From Melampsora larici-populina 98AG31 (lineage: Eukaryota > Basidiomycota > Pucciniomycetes > Pucciniales > Melampsoraceae): a stretch of DNA of 64,000 nucleotides. The DNA is taken from NCBI RefSeq assembly GCF_000204055.1, contig NW_006768814.1, positions 271,322-335,321 of the forward strand, in the 5' to 3' direction. Both the position numbers and the translations under genes were made by a program. Below the pieces are notes generated by a model. It saw only the letters and a program-made list of their open reading frames with translations. It did not search any database and had not been told where the DNA came from. How positions within the stretch are numbered: the first letter of the stretch is position 1; every line of letters starts with the position of its first letter. Positions 22,508 to 34,029 of the stretch are shown piece by piece.

Positions 22508-23533
22508 AAGATTTAGAAAACCAGCTTGATTGATGTTTTGCCCCAATTCCTCAAGGTAACTTAGAACTGGTTACATTCTTTTGCAATCCAATATACCCAT
22601 GAGCTAAACAGGTTCTTTCTTTTGTATCAGGCAGTCTCTTGTTATGGTAAAAAGTTGGAAATGCTCAAGTACATCAGGGTTCACAAATGTGATATGTCAG
22701 TAGTGATTAATGTGATGGGTATAAATGTTTCAAGAAATTATCAGATGGTTTTATTTAGTTTCCTCTCTAGTGTAGTATGGAGCTTGAAATGTCTCTCAAT
22801 CAAGACATATAGATGCATCAAGACCAATATGGAATTGGCAGTAGTTATAATAATCTCTTTTTGGGATTAACTGAAATAATGTCTCTTGTTTTCTGTGTAT
22901 TTGTCTCCTTTGGTCTAGCCTACATTTTTGTCAGAGTTATTTGTTGTTTTATCTTTTCAAATGTTGGTCTTATATACTTGTCCCCTCTTGAGTTCTGAGT
23001 ATGTATGGTCCTCACCATTAGGAATGTGACTACTCAGATTAAGTCTTATGACTTCTACTTCTTTACTTTAGTACATAGACCCAGCTCACTCATCTACAAT
23101 AGTTGCCTACCTTTTCATCCTGCATTACTGCAGGATTGATCTTTTCTGCCAACCATATGTATGCTTTGAGTTCCAATAGAGCTTACACTTCCACCTGTCT
23201 GTCCATGTAAATCTGCTTTACATGTTTTCCTTTCTTTTATTAGGTTCATTTTATCCTGATTGAACTCAAGACAACTGTTTGGAACATGAATACTCAGATT
23301 CCCTTCCTTTTTTTCTTGCACTACTGCATGCCGGTACATAAAAGTGATGTTCTTCTTGGCCAGCTATCCACTTTAAGTTCCACTAGAACTCACACTTCCA
23401 CCTTGTTGTCCAGGTATAAGTGTTGATCTTTTCCGCCAACTATGTTTGAGTTCCAATAGGTCTCACACTTCCACCTGTCTGTCCAGGTACCCCAAATTGC
23501 TATATTTGTGTTAATAGCCAATCAGCATTGGAC
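22508..23533. repeat. Intergenic DNA with a degenerate ~70-80-bp repeat
   Basis: Three copies of a unit containing TTGAGTTCCAATAG or TTAAGTTCCACTAG, then CACACTTCCACCTGTCTGTCC or a close variant, lie at about 23137-23215, 23349-23424 and 23425-23490. The second and third are adjacent. The short frames at 22622-22998 are not convincing genes. Confidence 0.6.
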
Positions 23534-23866
23534 TCAGCCTGAGCCCCAACCCAAAGAACACGGGTAATGGCCTACCCGCACCCTAAACCAATATCCAATG
23601 AGCACCCCTGGGCCCAAACCATACCCCGACCCAATCAAAACCCAACTCTCAGAAGCCCCCCAACCCCTATCCCAGAGGCCTGAAACCCGCGGGTAGCTGG
23701 GGATCCCCACGGATAATATTGGGGGTTTGAGGAGTAGGCCACCCCCGCCCCCAAACCCTACAGGCCCCCCAATGTATTGGGGTCCCAAAAAGCCTGACCA
23801 AACCTACACCCCGAGGGTTTGGGGCTTGGGGGAACCTTGGGGTGTTGGTTTTGGGGCTCAGGCTGA
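23534..23866. mobile_element. GC-rich 333-bp foldback element
   Basis: The ends TCAGCCTGAGCCCCAA and TTGGGGCTCAGGCTGA are perfect inverted repeats. The interior is unusually C-rich on its left and G-rich on its right, so the whole could fold on itself, and it stands out sharply from the AT-rich flanks. A clear target duplication was not found, so the superfamily is unknown. Pro/Gly-rich frames on both strands are by-products of composition. Confidence 0.6.
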
Positions 23867-24961
23867 CATTGAACTCTTTTATTTCTTCATGAGCAAAACA
23901 TTCACAGGGCTAAAATGGGACCAAATATGCAATCAAGAGACAAATCTGCATTTAGTGTGATTACGGTACTTAAAGTTGTATATAGTTTTCTGTACATATG
24001 TTTTCTGTAAATAGTTCTTTTGGTTTTCTTCACAACTGGACTATACACAACCCGGCAAAAGTATATTTTGTTGGTATGTGAAGTTTACCCGGCTGCAACA
24101 AAGATTTCCCACAGGAAAAGTATGCAACAGGTCCTCAAACTTAAAGCTAGATACTTATGGACCCAAGTTAACATACTTTTTTTTTCTGCCAAAAAAAATA
24201 AAAATGTGTTTTTTTGTGCTTTTTAGCAACTTTATGCAACCCAGGAAAAGTGTTTTTTTATTGAAGCTCAAATATATGTACTTTTAAACCACAAAAATAG
24301 TTTTCCCTAGTGGTCTGTAGTTGTGACAAAAGAAAAAAAAAATCATATACAGCAAAGTATATACAACGTTGAGTACCCAGTAATAATATCACATATCAGG
24401 GTATCTCAAGGTCATGGAGGGAAAACTTGGCAATCAACAGTTTAATTTTGACGTCTTCTGACATACAAAATCATGACTTTTGGTAATTGCTTCATTTCAT
24501 GATAGTGAGAAACTATCTGCTCCCACACCCTCCCTGAGTCCCTTCACACTCCGGCCCTTCACAAAAGGACAACAACATTATTGCATATTTCACCAACAGA
24601 CCTTGAACACCACATGTCAATTGGCAACAGAAACTGATTATCACACCAAATCATCATCATCATCATAAATACAAAATAAAGCTCTACCTTTTCTTGATAC
24701 TATTACCAATCATAATCCAGAATCAATATCTCAATCTAATTCATCTACAGAAAACAATCATTGAAAACCTTGAAAATAATCCTGGATTAATCCTCAGTGG
24801 AAGTAGGTTTTCTCATTTTGGACATTGATCTATGTAGAACTATCTTTTAAAGCATGCAAGAATGATTTTTAAAATGAAGTATTTTCATTGTTCTCTTGTG
24901 CAGTTTTATAAAATGCTTTTGTACTTGTTTACAATACATTCAACTTTAATCACAAAGAATC
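23867..24961. other. AT-rich intergenic stretch
   Basis: No gene or RNA recognised. Contains homopolymer runs around 24175-24260 and a short ATC trinucleotide run at about 24650-24666. Confidence 0.5.
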
Positions 24962-25206
24962 ACAGCTGTTGTAAGATCTACTGGCAGATTTTTGTAAAAA
25001 ATTGTTGTCGCCAGATTTAACTTTTGAAGTCAAAAACTCAAACTATATCACTTTCAGAGTGAATTCTATTTTCCTGGTGTAGATTGGACCAATGGGCAGT
25101 AGAGGTATCAATCTCAAAAGGGCTTGTTTGAGTTTTTGACCTCTACATTAAATCTAGCAACAACACAAAGCTCTCAAAATCTGCCAGTAGATCTTACAAC
25201 AGCTGT
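24962..25206. mobile_element. 245-bp MITE with ~31-bp terminal inverted repeats
   Basis: The left arm ACAGCTGTTGTAAGATCTAC continues through GGCAGATTTT and is mirrored at 25176-25206 with few or no differences. The interior is AT-rich and non-coding. A target duplication is not evident (AATC on the left, AATA on the right), so the superfamily is open. It lies just downstream of the PIG-M gene. Confidence 0.7.
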
Positions 25207-25307
25207 AATATCATAGAAGATAAATTCCAATGTGATTATTTTTGATTTCTTCTTGATAAAAAGATAAAGAAAGATTCCACATGTAAAAGACGAATTTAGA
25301 TCAACCT

Positions 25308-26811
25308 TTAATCAATTTTAAGATTAGAATGAGCAATAGGTTTATAAGCTTTGATCAAACAAACTAAAATCCAAGAATTACAAATAAAGAAGAATAAACT
25401 GAACATCCAAAGTTCTCTGAAAACTGATTTTCCCATGAATTCCAATTGATAAGCTTGATTTAGCCATAGAGCCTATGGTAATCAGATAAGAAAACTATGA
25501 TGAATATCAAATCTAAAGACATTGATTACTTTTGGAAAGAAATGAGATTCTAACCTGAGTGATAATCCAACTTGAGACCATGAAAATCAAACGTGATCTT
25601 GATAAATGAATCCGATCCAGAATCAGTGGAATAAACCAAAGATACCATAAGAAATACTGTGATGAAAACCCATGAAAATCAGTTATTGAACTCTTTAGAA
25701 TCATTATCTCAATGAAATCCAAAAGATAAATGAAATCCATAAACTTACTTGAGATGTCACCACTTTATTAAATCCAACAAATCCTAAAGTTTGTATAAAC
25801 CAAGCAAATCTTAAATCAATCGAACCAAATAAAAATCCAAGTCCTAAACTTAAACTGATTTGAGGTAAGAAACTAATCAAAGGATTTGATAAAAATCTTA
25901 AAACATAAATCGGATTAGAGTTAAAGAAATTTAAATAGATTTGATAAAAATAAGGTGAAAAGTTATGTCTATGATCAAGTCTATTTAAATGATACAAATA
26001 ACTATTTTGAAGGTATTCATCACCCCATCTGTGAAAAGTGTTGAGCAAAATTTCAGTATTCGTGTTTTGATTGGCATAACGTTAAATGAAGAATGACATA
26101 CATTAGATACATCAAAGCACTTGAGCCGAATAGAGTCCCGATCGCAATGAAAACGAATTGAAATTGAGGTTGATTGATGGATACCCATCGATAACCAAAT
26201 GAAGTCACATTAGAATGAGATCCCAAATGACTCCAAATACTAGCACCATAAATAAAAGGATAAATTTTAAAATGTACAGCTAAACCGAGTAGAATAGCAG
26301 AAGTGATGAATCTTTTCCGTTCAAAGAAGTATAAAGTACTAATGACCAAAACACCTAAGATCGATTCACTTGAACCACGAGTGGAAATATTAGCGACGAT
26401 TGGATTTAAAAGCCAAAGTGAATTGATAATCAAAATCGAATGAGATGACTTCTTGGATCGAATTAAAAGATAAAGGATTAAACCGATCACTAAATCAGAT
26501 AATGAGAATAAAACTTTACCCCAAAGTGGATGTAAGAGATGATTAGGTAAAAGTAAGATTGCAAGTAAAGGTGTATAACGATATGTATCCCGATCGTACG
26601 GTGAACCGATTCTTGATGATGATGACGATAAGATGAACTTCGCAGCATCAGAATAAACTTGATAATCTACATCAGTATACTTCAACTTATGATTTCGATC
26701 ATGATAAACTGAGTAAACGATCAAGATCAATCGAAGTAAGAAGCTAGGAAGTAAACTGAATTTAATGAACCTTTTCATCCTTTGTATTGGTAAACAAGTG
26801 GCGGTCAACAA
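25308..26811 (-). CDS. GPI14: GPI mannosyltransferase 1 (PIG-M / Gpi14)
   Basis: Four minus-strand exons: 26811-26102, 26028-25749, 25656-25555 and 25472-25308 (418 residues, phases consistent; the ATG 33 bases inside, giving MKRF, is an equally good start). PIG-M adds the first alpha-1,4 mannose to the GPI anchor precursor at the ER lumen, using dolichol-phosphate mannose. Family features: the lumenal acidic motif in YTDVDYQVYSDA, SPYDRDTYRYTPLLA, GKVLFSLSDL, WLLNP, STRGSSES, AVHFKIYP, SYLYHLNRLDHRHNFSPYF and, in the last exon, AYQLEFMGKS. Many hydrophobic segments match a multi-pass membrane enzyme. The length is close to the human protein. Confidence 0.93.
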
Positions 26812-26994
26812 GTCTCTGATTTCTATTCTCCATCAAACTCACTGTAATAGTATGTCACTCAATTGGATTTTATTTTAATAATAATGTAATCGCATATAAT
26901 CAACAACTCAACTCAACAAAGACTGGTAAATACAAGATGGTGGATCAGATAGAATACAACCCTTTTACAAAGACCATTGATGGTCAACTAACCA

Positions 26995-27981
26995 TTATTT
27001 AATAAGTTTCTTTTGACTATATTTCAATCTGGCAAGCTTTTGAACCACATTCAGAACCAAATCCCAAACCCAACTTTTTTCATCCTCTTTAATTTTGATA
27101 TTCTTTTCAATTTCTTTCTCAAGTTTTTCAATCGATTCTTTAGTTTGATTTAATTTTTGAATCAAACTCATCATTTGTGACATTTCAGATTCTAATGATC
27201 TATCGAGATGAGTTGAACGTTGATTTAATTGAAAGGCTACTTTTCCTAAAATCAATTCAGTATCAGATCGTAATGAATCTAATTCTGGATCACTTGCTAA
27301 TCTTTTTTCTAATGTTCTTATTCGAGTTTGAGTATCTTCAAATCTACCTATCAAATCAATCAATTCGATTTGTCCATTGGATATCATTGAAGTAGGTCGA
27401 ATCGGTTTACCAAATAAAGTACCTTCACGTAAACGAGATAAAAGATATTCAACTGGTTTAAAACTAGTAGCTAAGAAAAATAATTTAATCGTTAATGGAT
27501 CGATTGGTTTGGAATCTGGATTAAGACTTGAGTATAAAAACTTGAGTAAATAAATCGAAACAAAAGGTGAAAGGATCAAACTGAAAACCGAAATCAATTC
27601 AATCAATCTAAGTTCAAATTTAATCGATGATGATGATGATAATGATAGTGGTGATAGGTTTTTAGAAGTTTTAGATTTTAATGATTGAAAAGAGTTCAAT
27701 AATAGTTTGTTAAACTCAATAGGTTGGATAAATTGACTAGATTTTAACATTTGCCATGGTAAGTTGATCAAATTGAAAATATAAATAAATAAAATCAAAC
27801 AAAATATTATGTTTTGCCAATCAATTAGAGATCCATGTAAATGAGATCCTAAGATGGGTACTAAGATGCTTAATAATGGTAAATGTTCTAAATGTCGTAA
27901 TGGATCTGATGGTAAACTTAGGTTGGAGTTCGATTCAAGTTGTGAACTTTTAGTTTTGAGTTGAGATTTGAGGAAATTCAT
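26995..27981 (-). CDS. Conserved-looking membrane protein with C-terminal coiled coil
   Basis: A single-exon frame of 328 residues. Two hydrophobic regions, about residues 33-80 and 125-155, could each be one or two membrane spans; a Ser-rich linker lies between them. Residues about 215-300 are heptad-like and charged (DTQTRIRTLEKRLASDPE onward), predicting a coiled coil, and the tail is basic. The order membrane hairpin, coiled coil, basic tail resembles fungal organelle-membrane proteins, but I do not recognise the family. It lies upstream of PIG-M in the same orientation with a 183-bp gap. Confidence 0.6.
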   Translation of the reverse strand: MNFLKSQLKTKSSQLESNSNLSLPSDPLRHLEHLPLLSILVPILGSHLHGSLIDWQNIIFCLILFIYIFNLINLPWQMLKSSQFIQPIEFNKLLLNSFQSLKSKTSKNLSPLSLSSSSSIKFELRLIELISVFSLILSPFVSIYLLKFLYSSLNPDSKPIDPLTIKLFFLATSFKPVEYLLSRLREGTLFGKPIRPTSMISNGQIELIDLIGRFEDTQTRIRTLEKRLASDPELDSLRSDTELILGKVAFQLNQRSTHLDRSLESEMSQMMSLIQKLNQTKESIEKLEKEIEKNIKIKEDEKSWVWDLVLNVVQKLARLKYSQKKLIK

Positions 27982-28678
27982 AATTTAATCTTGTTTTTTG
28001 ATCGAAAGTGATATGATAGAGATGTTAAGATTGATTCAAGGAACTGGTTTGACAGTAAGGATATGAATGAAATGGTATGATGAGAATTGGTTGAAGGTCA
28101 AGAGTTAATCAAATCGATGTCAAAGTCAAAGAACTCGATTGAAAACTCGAATTTCTTTAAAAAGTAAAATTTTAAGAAATAAAGTTCAAATGTATGTTGT
28201 ATCGTAAATGACGAGATTTGATGGATTTCGAATCTCATTAGACTCTATCAAGTTCAATTCACCCAATCAATCTTTTCATATTTTGATTTGATATACCCTG
28301 ATATACCGCCAAAAGCTTGACCTTCATCAAACTTTATTCTTTCTCAGAAAAGATCATCAACTTTCAAATTTTCCTTCCAAGGGTCTTGTAAGTTGTGATC
28401 CTTTTTTTTTGCTAAAATGTGCATATTCAAACCTTCTTCAAAGTAAGTGTCACTCTATGGTCTGACCATGGTCATGCAATTGATCACTTGTCCAATCCAC
28501 TTTCTGACCTGTGAGACAAGAATCAAATTCTCAAAAACTCGTCCATAAAACCTCACTTTTTTTTATTATGGCATGTAAAAATATTTGGAGAGAACAGACA
28601 GTTGAGTGATTAATGGCTGATCTCGATGACTTCATTTTGTTGTGGTACAGGTTTCCCTTCCAGAAAAACAATCATACA
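27982..28678. other. Promoter side of the membrane-protein gene and tRNA-Ala 5' flank
   Basis: No gene, repeat or mobile element seen. Confidence 0.45.
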
Positions 28679-28761
28679 GGGGTGTTAGCTCATTTGGTAG
28701 AGCGCTCGCTTCGCATGGTTGCAAGTGCGAGAGGTCCGGGGTTCGACTCCCCGATACTCCA
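28679..28761 (+). tRNA. tRNA-Ala(CGC) with a 10-nt intron
   Basis: The acceptor stem GGGGTGT/ATACTCC closes with two G-U pairs and is followed by discriminator A. D arm, T arm (CGGGG/CCCCG) and box B (GGTTCGACTCC) are intact. The anticodon stem CTCGC/GCGAG encloses a 17-nt loop, read as anticodon CGC at 28712-28714 plus a 10-nt intron at 28716-28725, directly after position 37. A T6 run at 28762-28767 is the Pol III terminator. A second, interrupted gene of the same type is at 37345. Confidence 0.92.
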
Positions 28762-28767
28762 TTTTTT
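28762..28767 (+). terminator. Pol III T-run terminator of tRNA-Ala
   Basis: Six T residues follow the discriminator base of the tRNA directly. The remaining stretch to 29268 shows no gene that I can support. Confidence 0.7.
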
Positions 28768-29268
28768 CATCTGTGGTCAGCTGAGACCGCATTTGCATAG
28801 CAACTCACTTTCATTTTGGAGAATATCTCTTACATACTTTTTGCAAATCATCAAGACCACATCTTGATCTGATCTGGGTGGGTAAAATCTGAGGGCACTC
28901 CAAGAGTCTTGGAGTATGATTCTCATCATTCAGGTCATTTACCTGCTTTGCGAACTTTGCTGCAAGACCGACAATAGACTTTGGGGCAATCAGGCAGTGT
29001 TGCATCACTAAGCAAATTATTGGCTTGGTGCTTTGATGAAGAGAAGCTGTGCGACATTGATTCCACTTTCTTTTTCGTGTTGGCTGGCGGACTTCACATG
29101 GAGATTGTTATATTGCCGTCATTGCGTTGTGTGACCACACTCGCCATTTGTGAAAAGATATATTTGATACAAGAATTGTACTAAAAATCGTCGCCAGAGG
29201 CTTAAGAATGAAGGTGACGGGATCCAAATCTATCGACTGACAGATACCCCAAGCGCATGCGCACACTA

Positions 29269-30655
29269 TCAATCTTCCCAAAGATCCTTTTGTCCCCAAA
29301 CATCAGCAATGGCAGCGACGACCATCCAACCTGCAGCGGCTTCCTGATGTGAGCTATCGTCTTGAGATACGGCTTGTGTACTTGCCGCGTCAGCTATCTG
29401 AGCAACGCGCTTACAAGCTCTTGCTAATGCTCTGAGTCTATAGATGTCTTGTGCAGTCAAAACACTGTCCAAAATCGATAACAGACCCAAAAGCCACGAT
29501 CCATCATGGGCAGAGAGCAGTGTGATCTCATGAGCAGTATCGGCTTCCGAATCATCCCCAGGAGTCTCGGTGTGCTGCTCAATTAGGGCCATCAAGGAGT
29601 ACAACCGCTCCTCTATCCAGCCGGTATAATGAGTTAAAATTGCGATGACAGTGACCTAGAGCCAGAAATCAGTTGTGGGATGAGTAGTAAGCAATTGAGA
29701 TAGCTGAACAGCATGCATGAATGTCAGAATCGAAGACTTACTTGATCTAAAGCTTTCAAAAATGTGGGAATTGGCTGCTTTGCACCGACCCATTTGATTA
29801 AAGTCTGATCACCTGAGCTCGGTACTACTTTCTTCCCAAAGATGAAAATCCTCCAATTGGATTCATCATTTGCGGGAGGTGTGTTCAGGTAGGCGTTGTC
29901 CATAGACCAGTTGTCTGGCTCTTGGTCTTGAAGGCTCTATGAGGTCATGAAGCATGAAGATAGCCACATATTAGCTTGAAAGGCGCTTGGGAGCAATGAG
30001 ATAGATGTGCGATAATCTAACTACCTTACCTTTCTCATGTTGTTGAAACGAAAAGCAAATTGCGCCCTCCAGGCGACATCCACAGAGGAGGATGAGCCTG
30101 GATTCCCAGATGGCGTCGTCGAGCGTGCTTTCCGCGAACGTGGCTTGAGTGCATACGGGTTTTCTTTTGCTACAACTCGCGGTCGGCTTTCAGCTTCTTG
30201 CCTACGCAAGGGAAAGATAGTCGGTGTTTGGGGGATCAGTAATACTCAGCTGGAGAGTGGCCATTGACAAACGCGAAATTGTACATCAACTAACGAACAA
30301 ACCGAACTGTGAAGAGGTATTCAGCACCATCTTGAGGGATGCCATCCCAATCCGATCTCATGCTATCAGGCACAGGCAGAGCTTGAGACCCCAGCCCACC
30401 ACGCGGTGCATCCGAGCTCTTGCCTTCGTCGTTTCCATCAAATCTCGGGGGAGAGAACTCAATACTATAGCCAATGGGAAACATTTCCTGAGATTCTTCT
30501 TCTTCTTCTTCATATTCATCTGCCCATTCTTCATTTCCGTCGTTTTCATACGCTCCTTCGGCGAAATCAGGATGAGAGTTCATCTCATCATCGTAGTCAT
30601 CGTAAAAATCCGCTTGCTGTCCATCGAACGAGCTCGTGGGTTGATCGTGAGGCAT
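29269..30655 (-). CDS. Gemin2 / SIP1-family SMN-complex protein
   Basis: Four minus-strand exons: 30655-30303, 30201-30030, 29936-29742 and 29655-29269 (368 residues, phases consistent). Gemin2 binds the Sm pentamer during snRNP assembly. An acidic, disordered N terminus leads into DGAEYLFTVRQEAESRPRVV, the conserved start of the SIP1 domain. Then come WRAQFAFRFNNMRK, a SNWRIF-containing helix, a Trp-rich amphipathic section, and SWLLGLLSILDSVLTAQDIY followed by LRALARACKRV, which corresponds to the C-terminal SIP1 helices. The call rests on this motif order; overall divergence is high. The U2 snRNA gene 16 kb away would be a client of the same pathway. Confidence 0.75.
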
Positions 30656-31269
30656 GATTTGATTGATAAAGTGTGTATTGCACGGTGGAGTAGTTTGTGT
30701 CTGAGTTCTGGAAATCCTCGGCCATGGGTACCATTGGTGACAGGGTCCTGACATGTAAGCGTATGTGTAGCTTTATACAAGTGTGCAAAGTCCATGTCAC
30801 ATCTTCTCACTTTCAACAGCTGCGTCTGAGACATCACCAAATCAGCTGCCACTCCAGCAATCGCTATGAGGTTGCCAACAATGATGTTTCAGTGAAATCT
30901 CCCCACCCCATAGTGAAAAAATCTAGGTGGAATGAATCTTCCTTATCTCATCCAATAGTGAGCTGACAAAATAGCATGTCTCAATCCAGCATTGCCAAGT
31001 GTGTGTTGGATTTCTATGAGGTTCAGGTCTGCTAGCTCCAGCCTCCAAACCACAATCTGAACAAGGGTTGTATCATGATATATAGCCAGTTAGAGCTACA
31101 TTGTACTTGCTTCTTACTTTGCTAATTATCATATTATTGATCAATCGACACTCCGAGAACCAGCATCGAGTCATCAGTAACACGACGAAGCGGCACCTTA
31201 CAGGCTTGCGCATGTGGCACACGCTCCACGACGTTCAATTCCCAAAACTAAACGATGACCGGCTTCGCT
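30656..31269. other. Intergenic between Gemin2 and a retroelement remnant
   Basis: Several short frames on both strands overlap the Gemin2 promoter; none is convincing. No repeat recognised. Confidence 0.45.
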
Positions 31270-31720
31270 TACTACTACATCTTTCCTGCGGCTACCTCTT
31301 TCGCAATGTTCTTTTCTATCTTCTCCCTGGCATTGTTTGCTGAGTTGTGATTAGGAGGACAATAAAATCGTAAGTCTCCGATTATGTGATTCGGTACTCC
31401 TTGATGAAAACCGTTTTTGAATCCATCTAAAAGATAACCTTATTTCTCGAATAGACCATGTTCCTCCAAACGAAACCGCCAAAGTGGGATGTTCATATCG
31501 CACTTCACCGTTGCAGGCCAAGCTAACTTTAAAATCTTCTCCTTCTTTTTCTCGTCTAAACATTTTATCTTATTCAAGAACTCTCTGTTGTGGGATTCTG
31601 TTGAACTCGACAATAGATCACTAATTTCAATTTCATGGTACAAACGATGGCATATGGAAATACAATTTATTCAGAAACAACCCCTCTCACAAACTTCATC
31701 TATCTAACTCTACAATAGGA
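31270..31720 (-). pseudogene. Remnant of a YR-retroelement reverse transcriptase, N-terminal part
   Basis: On the minus strand, after a stop and frame changes, the translation KCDMNIPLWR, FKNGFHQGVPNHIIG and ARE-K-IE matches in order the N-terminal region of the intact RT at 56765-58558 (DCELNIPVWKRL, IENGFHQGIPNHTLG, AAEKI). It ends before the catalytic motifs. It lies just downstream of a gag remnant of the same type and orientation, so both belong to one decayed element. Confidence 0.7.
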
Positions 31721-32483
31721 ACTATCGAACTTAAGCTTACGTCTGTTTTTCTTTCGAAGTAGATTGTCTCGGAGGATCATTGTCTACTCTAGAGAAATGT
31801 GACGTATCCCTATATGGAGGAACAACCTTATCAGTTTGTCGATACTACTAGGATGATATGACGTTGCCTACTAACGCTTGTTTCCCCTTCCATTTCGAGT
31901 TATAATTCTCCTTTTGATCTTTGTTTCTATCAAATTTATTGTACAGACCTGGTGACTTGTCTCGTCTGAATTTACCGTTATTGTTTCTTCTATTATTAGT
32001 TTGGTAGTTTCCTGCTTTCCTGAAGCTATTTCCTCTCTCCATAGTCGGGGGCTTCAAGAGGTCATGTGAATCTTGGTCATCAAAAACATCTGCATCTACC
32101 GAGTCATGGTTCACACCTTCAGGATACAATCTTCCGGTTATCGGGCTGAACTTTTCTCTAGGATTGCCCTTTGCATAAGCTGCAAACATGCAGATCCAGT
32201 TAGCACGTCTCCTTTTTAGTATTGCAACCATCCCAATAAAAAGGCTTACGGTTATCCAACAGGGTAATTCTACCGTCTCTTAACAATTCTGTCCTGGCTT
32301 TCGCTTCTTCTAAAAAATTTTCTCGAAAGACTTTTGGACTACCTGGTGCACCGTTAACTCTATTGCACAGGACATCTGTCCTAACCATGATGTCATATCT
32401 AAAAGCAGTTATCCATCTGTGTCTCAGACTTAATTTTTCTACTAATTCAAAATGACATTCCAAACTAAAAACCAGTACGTTTA

Positions 32484-32628
32484 GGGCGCGTTCACTTAAG
32501 CAATTTCTGGTGAGAAATCACATTCTGCAAAATTTAAAGTGTCCATTTGGTGGTGTATGTTTCATTTTTGCATCAAAAAATTTACAGAATGTGATTTCTG
32601 GTCAGAAATTCCTTAAGTGAACGCGCCC
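32484..32628. mobile_element. 145-bp PIF/Harbinger MITE, TTA target duplication
   Basis: The left end GGGCGCGTTCACTTAAG and the right end CTTAAGTGAACGCGCCC are inverted, flanked by TTA at 32481-32483 and 32629-32631, the classical TWA target. The subterminal ACAGAATGTGATTTCT is shared with the right end of the autonomous-type element at 40431-44538, which would be its source of transposase. It lies inside the intron between two gag-remnant exons (donor after 32670, acceptor before 32464). Confidence 0.88.
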
Positions 32629-33238
32629 TTAGTCTTTAAACGATTGTTTTTATAATATGAATTGCTTACTCTTCTGCAAAAGGACCGTGGTGGTAAGTAT
32701 TTCTCAAATACTTCAACATTAGGCTTTTAGCTCTTATCCAGTCTGCAAACGTCAACCACCATTCACTTTTAGCCGGTTGTCCGGTAGGCTTGTCCTTTTT
32801 CTTCGATGACATGTTATTACCTTCTACCATATGATCAAGCTCTATCCATTTGTCGTTAAAGATGGTCAGTTTAAAGTAAATGTCCAATTTCTTTAAATGC
32901 TTGTCCCAATATGTCGTGAACGCTCTTAATTCAGAGTTTGATACTTGATCACTTCTGTAATTTTTCATGGGATTATCGTTCTCAACCGATGACGTTTTAT
33001 CGTTGTTAGATATTGATTTTAAAAATCTTTTGACTATCTTCGTATCACCCATAGCTAAAGCCATCTTGGCTACTTCAATTGACACATCTGTACGCAGGAA
33101 AAACCCCTGGTCAATTATGTTTCTAACCGAGTCAATAGCTGCTATGACCCTCATGGACGAATTTTAATTCATTACGAAGATATGGTCTTGTAATATGAAT
33201 CTCTGCGATTAATCTTTTGTCTTAAGAGAGAAGATATG

Positions 33239-33420
33239 TGTTCGGAGTATATCACGACATCGGACTATATCACGATTAAGGAAGGTGTGCTCGGAGTATA
33301 TCACGACATCGAATTATATCACGATCAAGAACACTTAGACGAAAACATGACCATCGGAGTAAATCACGATGTCGAAGTTCACACTTGAAATAGACTTCTG
33401 GAATATATCACAGGTGTATT
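33239..33420. repeat. Short tandem repeats around TCGGAGTATATCACGA
   Basis: A unit of about 47-48 bp with TCGGAGTATATCACGACATCG and ATTATATCACGAT occurs twice in a row, followed by two weaker partial copies. It sits in the unclear N-terminal junction of the gag remnant. The function is unknown. Confidence 0.6.
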
Positions 33421-34029
33421 TTGGTGGTTGATCCTTATTCGCTCAATTCACAGGAGGAAATTATTGGAAACGCGAAGAAGAATGGAATATTCGGTACTAA
33501 CTTTTATCTGGTTCTACTACTTCTAAGGAGGAGGATGATTTGTCTGACTCAGCATCTTCTCTTTCGCTAAAGATTATATCTCCATCAATCTCTAAGTTGT
33601 CACTTGCTCCTAATTCGTCTTCTTGTACTACCACTCTCTTGTTTCTATTCTTGTTTCTTTTCGATATAATTCCATTCAAGGCGTTTGATCTAGCTTCGTC
33701 TTCTCTATCTTCTCTATTCCTTCTTTCTTGTTCTTCTTGTTCTGTTTCAATTTCAAATGAACGAATATTGTCTTCTAATGGTGATGATGGGGTGATTCTG
33801 GGCTCATCTGCTTGTTTCTTCTACTCGACCTCATCTTCATGTATAGTCTATCTACCACTAGCGTTCGAAAAAAGGAGGGATTTTCCCTTGTGGAAAGGAT
33901 CCGGTGTTCTAGATCGTGAGAAGAGACAAGCGGAACTGAGAGGAGAGAGGACGAACGAATGACCCCTTATTCTGCGGCGCTCTACCACATGAACCTATAC
34001 GGAAATCGACCGTCTTAACCAGAAAAGAA

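Larger units (their letters stand above)
31848..33850 (-). pseudogene. Gag-like gene of a decayed YR retroelement
   Basis: Minus-strand pieces at about 33850-33497, 33154-32670, 32464-32229 and 32179-31848 read as exons with plausible GT-AG junctions. They align in order with the gag of the intact element at 58856-61995: YWDKHLKKLD with YFDDKMKSLE, SEWWLTFADW with SEWRMSFGKW, TAFRYDIMVRTDVL with MAFRYDLALRTTVL, and SPITGRLY with NPISGEVC. The C-terminal end is Asn/Lys/Arg-rich, as expected of a nucleic-acid-binding gag. The N-terminal link across 33160-33497 is uncertain. A MITE sits in one of its introns. Confidence 0.7.

Noticed and set aside
23534..23960. Pro/Gly-rich frames on both strands
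   Set aside because: They follow from the C-rich and G-rich halves of a foldback element.
30224..30751. Plus-strand frame of 175 codons
   Set aside because: Antisense to Gemin2 exon 1; its Phe/Ile run mirrors the poly-Glu stretch.
33239..33420. CRISPR-like array
   Set aside because: Repeats are imperfect, adjacent and few, without uniform spacers or cas genes, in a eukaryotic genome.
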